A stretch of 9,595 nt of DNA from Rhodocyclaceae bacterium (GTDB taxonomy: Bacteria; Pseudomonadota; Gammaproteobacteria; Burkholderiales; Rhodocyclaceae). A program made the position numbers and the translations under genes. A model generated the notes under the pieces. The model made no database searches. It saw only the letters and a list, made by a program, of their open reading frames with translations, and was not told the origin of the DNA. The stretch is from the NCBI GenBank assembly GCA_016791085.1, contig JAEUNN010000755.1, positions 1 through 9,595 on the forward strand, read 5' to 3'. This document shows positions 5,312 to 9,595 of this stretch, piece by piece (the first letter of the stretch is position 1; the number at the start of each line of letters is the position of its first letter).

Positions 5312-6778
5312 CTAGCCGGCCGTGGTGGTGCCGCGGGCGGATTCGCTCCGGGCGCCCGCCTGGCCCGCGTGCGGCGCGTCCGCGCCGCCATCTTCCCAGC
5401 TTACCTGTAGCGCTTCGGCAAGTTCTTCGCAGGACTCGGACAATGCCGCCACGAGCGCGTCCGCATCGTCCGCGCGCGCCGTGCAGGTAAGCAGGCTCAA
5501 ACAATACTGCCCGACAAATTTGAGCACCCCGGCGCCCAGGAACTGGCCGTCCAGCAACGACGGCAACTGGTAAGTTTCGACCGCCCGCGCCAGCCCGAAA
5601 TGGCAGGGCCCGGCCACGCTGGGCAGCCGCGTATAGCTCAGGTTGGCAAGCGGCGGCACGTCGTCGTCATAGCTCAGTTCGCGCACGATGAAAGGCAGCA
5701 GCAGGCGCCCCGTGTAGGTTTCCAGATTGCGCAGCGGCATCTCGCACAAGCGGCGGCGCGCTTCGGCCTCGGCCGCGGCGATGCGGGACAGGCGCGCGGC
5801 CGCATCGTCCAGGTCGGTGGCGAGCGGCAGCACCATGGCGCTCAGCCGGAATTCCAGATCGGAACGCCCCAGACGCGCCACATCCACCGGCACGCATGCC
5901 GTTAGCGTTTGCGCCGGCAACGCCCCGTTGGCCAGCAGGTGGCGCCGCACGGCGCCGCCAAGGATCGCGAGCAAAACGCTGTCCGAGCCGGCGCCGGCGG
6001 CGGCACACAGGCGCGCCAGGTTGGCTTCGCTCAGCGTGTAAGTGCGCAGCATGCGGCCGCTGCAATCGTGCCGGTCGGCCGTTCCGGGCGGCACCGCGGG
6101 AATGGCCGGCGCATCTTCCTGCAAGGTTTGCCTGGCCAGCAGCGCGGAGCGCGCAATCGCCGCACCCAGGCTGCCATAACCGCTGGACAGCGCCTGCACC
6201 TGCTGGGCCAGGCGTTTCGACAGCCCCGGCAAACGTATGCCGGCAGCGTGACGCGCCTCGTGCGCGGCCTGCGTCCAGAACGGGCGCGCCTCCCGGTCCG
6301 ATGCTTCGGCGCTGAATCCGGCCGTAAAGCGCTTGAGGCCATGCAGTACGTCGAGCAGACATTCGTGCAGCTTGATGAACCAGGCGAAGCGCCCGCCGCC
6401 CAGGCCGTCGATGAATACACATTGCCAGAGCGGGTGGGAACGATCCAGCGGCGCGGCTTCCAGCCTGGCCAGCTGTTCGTGCAGACAGGCCGGCCGCGGC
6501 TCGGCGAGGACCACATACGGCAGGTGATAGTCCGGTTTGATGTGCTCGATTTCCCGCCAGGCCGGCGTGGCGCGCACCGGCGCACCCTGTTCGGCAAGCT
6601 GGAAATTGAACGGCGCCGCGGCGCGGGTGTGACTTTGCAGGCGCTGGTGCAATTGCCGGGCGAAATCGGGCGCGGCGCCCGGGGGCGCATCGAACACGAC
6701 CAGCGTGCAAAGGTGGAACGGAGTGCGCGGCGACTCCAGGAGCAGCAGCGACCACTCCATGGGACTAACTTGCCTCAT
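5312..6778 (-). CDS. WS/DGAT-family O-acyltransferase homologue with degenerate active-site motif
   Basis: This 488-residue protein is full length for the wax ester synthase/acyl-CoA:diacylglycerol acyltransferase family, which makes storage wax esters or triacylglycerol from acyl-CoA. The N-terminal SPMEWSLLLLESPRTPFHLCTLVVF (5-29) and APLDRSHPLWQCVFIDGL (109-126) are clear family motifs. DSVLLAILGGAVRRHL (266-281), ACVPVDVARLG (294-304) and RLSAMVLPL (311-319) match the later core. However, the catalytic HHxxxDG reads H138-E139-C-L-L-D143-V144, with a histidine at 146. The second, catalytic His is thus Glu and the Gly is Val. The later NVPGP-like region is also altered (NLSYTRLP, 379-386). 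No frameshift is seen. It has a strong ribosome site (6781-6790) and its own promoter. Function is unclear: inactive relative, altered chemistry, or a different acyltransferase of the same superfamily. Confidence 0.85.
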   Translation of the reverse strand: MRQVSPMEWSLLLLESPRTPFHLCTLVVFDAPPGAAPDFARQLHQRLQSHTRAAAPFNFQLAEQGAPVRATPAWREIEHIKPDYHLPYVVLAEPRPACLHEQLARLEAAPLDRSHPLWQCVFIDGLGGGRFAWFIKLHECLLDVLHGLKRFTAGFSAEASDREARPFWTQAAHEARHAAGIRLPGLSKRLAQQVQALSSGYGSLGAAIARSALLARQTLQEDAPAIPAVPPGTADRHDCSGRMLRTYTLSEANLARLCAAAGAGSDSVLLAILGGAVRRHLLANGALPAQTLTACVPVDVARLGRSDLEFRLSAMVLPLATDLDDAAARLSRIAAAEAEARRRLCEMPLRNLETYTGRLLLPFIVRELSYDDDVPPLANLSYTRLPSVAGPCHFGLARAVETYQLPSLLDGQFLGAGVLKFVGQYCLSLLTCTARADDADALVAALSESCEELAEALQVSWEDGGADAPHAGQAGARSESARGTTTAG

Positions 6779-6780
6779 TG

Positions 6781-6790
6781 TCCTCCTCCT
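6781..6790 (-). promoter_or_regulatory. Strong ribosome binding site of the WS/DGAT-like gene
   Basis: On the minus strand the bases read AGGAGGAGGA, ending 2 bases before the ATG (6776-6778); the central GGAGG is at normal spacing. This fixes the start at 6778 and predicts good translation. Confidence 0.8.
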
Positions 6791-6839
6791 GCAGGCTGTT
6801 CCGACCCGGACCTGTTATACCGATCGGCCCTATGCAGAA

Positions 6840-6869
6840 ATTATAGGAAGACTAATTGCAGTTTCGCAA
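6840..6869 (-). promoter_or_regulatory. Sigma70-type promoter of the WS/DGAT-like gene
   Basis: The minus strand shows a perfect -10, TATAAT (6840-6845), and TTGCGA (6864-6869, 4 of 6 matches) as -35, with an 18-base spacer. It lies in a short AT-rich island inside otherwise GC-rich sequence. The predicted transcript starts near 6833, giving an untranslated leader of about 55 bases. It lies downstream of the hairpins that follow clpB, so the gene should be transcribed on its own. Confidence 0.7.
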
Positions 6870-6907
6870 AAATATGCGCGCAAACGCCCACCCGGCGTGC
6901 CGCAGCA

Positions 6908-6966
6908 GGCGCCCCGCCGCGCGCGGGGCGTTGCCGACCGCGGCGGGGCGCCGGGAAGGCCGGCGC
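6908..6966 (-). terminator. Nested GC hairpins following clpB
   Basis: Directly after the clpB stop, on the minus strand, comes a 7-base stem (6960-6966 with 6948-6954, loop of 5). It is followed by a perfect 14-base inverted repeat (6939-6952 with 6908-6921, 17-base loop). The far arm can instead form a compact 8-base hairpin (6910-6917 with 6923-6930). These structures exclude one another in part. Position suggests termination of clpB, but there is no T-run, so the end may depend on Rho or on stem strength alone. Confidence 0.55.
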
Positions 6967-9549
6967 TCAGCTGGGTTTGCGGAAATTTATGCGTCCGCCT
7001 TCCGCATCCACCACGATCACGTCGCGCGCCGCGAAGCGCCCTTCCAGGATTTGCCGGGCGAGCGGATTTTCTATGTACTCCTGGATCGCGCGCTTGAGCG
7101 GACGCGCCCCGAACACCGGATCGAAACCAGCTTTGGCGATTTCATCCAGCGCCGCGTCGCTTACCTGCAGGCGCATTTCCATGCGTGCCAGACGCGCTTC
7201 CAGATAGCCGAGCTGGATGCGCGCGATGCCGGCGATCTGGCGCTGGTCCAGCGCATGGAACACCACCACCTCGTCGATGCGGTTGATGAATTCGGGCCGG
7301 AAAAACGCCTTGACCTCGGTCATCACGGCGGCCTTCACGGCCGCGTATTCGGCGCCCGCCATCTGCTGGATCATGTGGCTGCCCAGGTTGCTGGTCATGA
7401 CCATGACCGTGTTCTTGAAATCCACGGTGCGGCCCTGCCCGTCCGTCATGCGGCCGTCGTCGAGCGCCTGCAGCAGCACGTTGAACACGTCCGGATGGGC
7501 CTTTTCGACCTCGTCGAACAAAATCACGCTATACGGCTTGCGGCGCACCTGTTCGGTCAGCTGGCCGCCTTCGTCGTAGCCCACATAGCCCGGCGGCGCC
7601 CCGATCAGGCGCGCCACGGAATGCTTCTCCATGTATTCGCTCATGTCTATGCGCACCAGGTGTTCGGGGCTGTCGAACAGGAAATTCGCCAGGGCCTTGC
7701 ACAGTTCGGTTTTGCCCACGCCGGTGGGCCCGAGGAACAGGAAAGATCCATACGGCCGGTTGGGGTCGGACAAACCCGCGCGCGAGCGCCGGATCGCGTC
7801 CGCCACCATGCGCACGGCTTCGTCCTGGCCGACCACGCGTTCGTGCAGGCGCGCCTCCATCTGCAGCAGTTTGTCGCGCTCGCCCTGCATCATTTTGCTG
7901 ACCGGTATGCCGGTCGCGCGCGACACGACTTCGGCGATTTCTTCGGCGCCGACCTGGGTGCGCAGCAATTTGTTGGGCGTCGCCGGCACCACGGCGCCTT
8001 CCGCCTGATTGAGTCTGGCTTCCAGTTGCGGCAGCCGGCCGTACTGGATTTCCGCCAGCTTGTCGAATTGCCCCTTGCGCTGCAGATCGGCCATCTGCGC
8101 GCGCAGGCGTTCGATTTCTTCCTTGATGTGCTGGCTGCCCGCAAGCTGCGATTTTTCGGCGCGCCAGATTTCTTCGAGGTCGGCGTATTCCTTGCCGAGC
8201 CGCGCGATTTCTTCTTCGATCAGGCCGTAGCGCTTTTTCGAAGCTTCGTCGGATTCCTTGCGCACGGCTTCGCGCTCTATCTTGAGCTGGATCATGCGGC
8301 GGTCCAGCCTGTCCATGGCTTCCGGCTTGGAATCGATTTCCATCTTGATGCGCGCCGCCGCCTCGTCGATCAGATCGATGGCCTTGTCGGGCAGGAAGCG
8401 GTCGGTAATGTAGCGGTTGGACAGTTCGGCCGCCGCCACGATGGCCGGGTCGGTAATGTCCACGCCATGGTGCACCTCGTAGCGTTCCTGCAGGCCGCGC
8501 AATATGGCGATGGTGGCTTCCACGCTGGGTTCGCCCACCAGCACTTTCTGGAAGCGGCGTTCCAGCGCGGCATCCTTTTCTATGTACTTGCGGTATTCGT
8601 TCAGCGTGGTCGCGCCTATGCAGTGCAGTTCGCCGCGCGCGAGCGCCGGCTTCAACATGTTGCCGGCGTCTATGGCGCCTTCCGCCTTGCCGGCACCGAC
8701 CATGGTGTGCAATTCGTCGATGAACAGGATGATGCGGCCTTCGTCCTGCGACACGTCCTTGAGCACCGCCTTCAGCCGCTCCTCGAATTCGCCGCGGTAT
8801 TTGGCGCCGGCCAGCAGACCGGCCATATCCAGCACCAGCACCCGCTTGCCCTTGAGCGACTCCGGCACCTCGTCATTCACGATGCGCTGGGCCAGCCCTT
8901 CCACGATGGCGGTTTTGCCCACACCGGGTTCGCCGATCAGCACCGGATTGTTTTTCGTGCGGCGCTGCAATATCTGTATCGTGCGGCGGATTTCGTCGTC
9001 GCGGCCTATCACCGGGTCGAGCTTGGCCTGGCGCGCGCGCTCGGTCAGATCGATGGTGTATTTTTTGAGCGCTTCGCGCTGGCCTTCGGCTTCCGCCCCA
9101 TTTACGGTCTGGCCGCCGCGCAGCGCGTCGACCGCGGCTTCGAGCGCCTTGCGCGTAACACCGGCTTCTTTCAGCGCACGCCCGGCTTCGCCCTTGTCTT
9201 CGCTGGCGGCGAGCAGGAACAGTTCGCTCGCGATGTACTGGTCGCCGCGCTTTTGCGCTTCCCGGTCGGTCAGGTTCAACAGGCCGGTCAGCTCGCGGCC
9301 GATCTGGATTTCGCCGCCCGTGCCCTGTACCTGCGGCAGCCGCAGCAGGGCCTGGTCCAGCAGTTTGCGCAGACGCGGAACATTGCCGCCGGCGCGCTCG
9401 ATGAGCGAGCCGGTCGCGCCGTCCTCGTCCTGCAGCATGGCCAGCAGCACATGCACGGGTTCTATGAATTGATGATCGCGCCCCACGGCGATGCTTTGCG
9501 CTTCGCCCAGCGCATGCTGGAATTTGGTCGTCAGTTTGTCGATGCGCAT
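6967..9549 (-). CDS. clpB: ATP-dependent chaperone ClpB (disaggregase)
   Basis: This complete 860-residue Hsp100 protein forms a hexamer that, with DnaK/DnaJ/GrpE, threads aggregated proteins through its pore. The Clp N-domain (about 1-145) starts MRIDKLTTKFQHALGEAQ. NBD1 has Walker A GEPGVGKT (206-213), pore loop KYRGEF (Tyr251), Walker B ILFIDEL (274-280) and Arg fingers in ALERRFQ (331-332). The coiled-coil middle domain spans about 405-525, the mark of ClpB rather than ClpA or ClpC. NBD2 has Walker A GPTGVGKT (607-614), pore loop GYVGYDEGG (654-662), Walker B VILFDE (675-680) and sensor 2 GARPLKRAI (814-822). The length is normal for the family. GGAGG (9556-9560) lies 6 bases before the ATG. 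A sigma32-type -10 element upstream points to heat-shock control. Confidence 0.98.
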   Translation of the reverse strand: MRIDKLTTKFQHALGEAQSIAVGRDHQFIEPVHVLLAMLQDEDGATGSLIERAGGNVPRLRKLLDQALLRLPQVQGTGGEIQIGRELTGLLNLTDREAQKRGDQYIASELFLLAASEDKGEAGRALKEAGVTRKALEAAVDALRGGQTVNGAEAEGQREALKKYTIDLTERARQAKLDPVIGRDDEIRRTIQILQRRTKNNPVLIGEPGVGKTAIVEGLAQRIVNDEVPESLKGKRVLVLDMAGLLAGAKYRGEFEERLKAVLKDVSQDEGRIILFIDELHTMVGAGKAEGAIDAGNMLKPALARGELHCIGATTLNEYRKYIEKDAALERRFQKVLVGEPSVEATIAILRGLQERYEVHHGVDITDPAIVAAAELSNRYITDRFLPDKAIDLIDEAAARIKMEIDSKPEAMDRLDRRMIQLKIEREAVRKESDEASKKRYGLIEEEIARLGKEYADLEEIWRAEKSQLAGSQHIKEEIERLRAQMADLQRKGQFDKLAEIQYGRLPQLEARLNQAEGAVVPATPNKLLRTQVGAEEIAEVVSRATGIPVSKMMQGERDKLLQMEARLHERVVGQDEAVRMVADAIRRSRAGLSDPNRPYGSFLFLGPTGVGKTELCKALANFLFDSPEHLVRIDMSEYMEKHSVARLIGAPPGYVGYDEGGQLTEQVRRKPYSVILFDEVEKAHPDVFNVLLQALDDGRMTDGQGRTVDFKNTVMVMTSNLGSHMIQQMAGAEYAAVKAAVMTEVKAFFRPEFINRIDEVVVFHALDQRQIAGIARIQLGYLEARLARMEMRLQVSDAALDEIAKAGFDPVFGARPLKRAIQEYIENPLARQILEGRFAARDVIVVDAEGGRINFRKPS

Positions 9550-9555
9550 GGTGCG

Positions 9556-9560
9556 CCTCC
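9556..9560 (-). promoter_or_regulatory. clpB ribosome binding site
   Basis: GGAGG on the minus strand, 6 bases before the ATG (9547-9549), supports the chosen clpB start and the full N-domain. Confidence 0.8.
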
Positions 9561-9584
9561 CGCGGAAAAGTCAGTCTGGAGCGC

Positions 9585-9592
9585 AAATGGGG
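9585..9592 (-). promoter_or_regulatory. Heat-shock (sigma32-type) -10 element of clpB
   Basis: The minus strand reads CCCCATTT, an exact fit to the E. coli sigma32 -10 consensus CCCCATNT. The transcript would start near 9578, with a leader of about 29 bases before clpB. The matching -35 (CTTGAA-like, expected some 13-17 bases further upstream) lies beyond the window edge and cannot be checked here. ClpB is a classic sigma32 gene, which supports the call. Confidence 0.7.
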
Positions 9593-9595
9593 CTC

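Noticed and set aside
5909..7207. Plus-strand open frame of 432 codons opposite the WS/DGAT-like gene and the end of clpB
   Set aside because: It is antisense to two well-supported genes, spans their intergenic hairpins, is rich in Arg/Ala/Gly and has no recognisable domain: a GC-driven shadow.
8504..9472. Plus-strand open frame of 322 codons opposite clpB
   Set aside because: Serine-rich low-complexity translation of the reverse strand of a highly conserved gene.
1..9595. Search for CRISPR arrays, insertion sequences, attachment sites, tRNA or rRNA genes, and phage or defence genes
   Set aside because: No regular repeats, transposase motifs, terminal repeats or RNA gene signatures were seen; all long frames are explained by housekeeping genes.

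Overview
This window is a compact, GC-rich stretch of bacterial chromosome. It fits a betaproteobacterium (Burkholderiales or Nitrosomonadales-like), judged from protein style and from the gene order msrB-yciB-yciI-bolA-parvulin, which I associate with that class. The exact lineage cannot be fixed from sequence alone. Every gene is housekeeping or metabolic. I see no insertion sequence, phage gene, CRISPR array, tRNA or rRNA.

Layout. (1) 2-2607, plus strand: the end of a biotin operon, with the 3' part of bioF, then bioH, bioC and bioD. The genes overlap by 4, 8 and 4 bases. BioC methylates a malonyl-thioester to start pimelate synthesis and BioH later removes the methyl group. BioF makes 7-keto-8-aminopelargonate, and BioD makes dethiobiotin. 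bioA and bioB are not in view. (2) 2677-3069: msrB, a methionine-R-sulfoxide reductase, followed by a strong hairpin. (3) 3164-4338: a tight yciB-yciI-bolA group. It has a candidate promoter so close to the yciB start that the transcript may be leaderless. (4) 4438-5253: a secreted parvulin-type prolyl isomerase. (5) 5312-6778, minus strand: a full-length protein of the wax ester synthase/diacylglycerol acyltransferase (WS/DGAT) family, with its own good sigma70-type promoter. Its active-site motif is degenerate. (6) 6967-9549, minus strand: complete clpB, the disaggregase. A heat-shock (sigma32-type) -10 element lies at the very edge of the window, and nested GC hairpins lie behind the gene.

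How the genes work together: the biotin genes form one pathway. The rest is mostly a protein-repair and envelope neighbourhood: MsrB repairs oxidised methionine, the parvulin folds exported proteins, ClpB rescues aggregates, BolA links to Fe-S/glutaredoxin biology and YciB acts in the inner membrane. The WS/DGAT homologue is the outlier.

I do not see a clearly new multi-gene system. The observation most worth following is the WS/DGAT-like protein. In it the expected catalytic HHxxxDG motif reads H-E-C-L-L-D-V, so it is either inactive as an acyltransferase or works differently.
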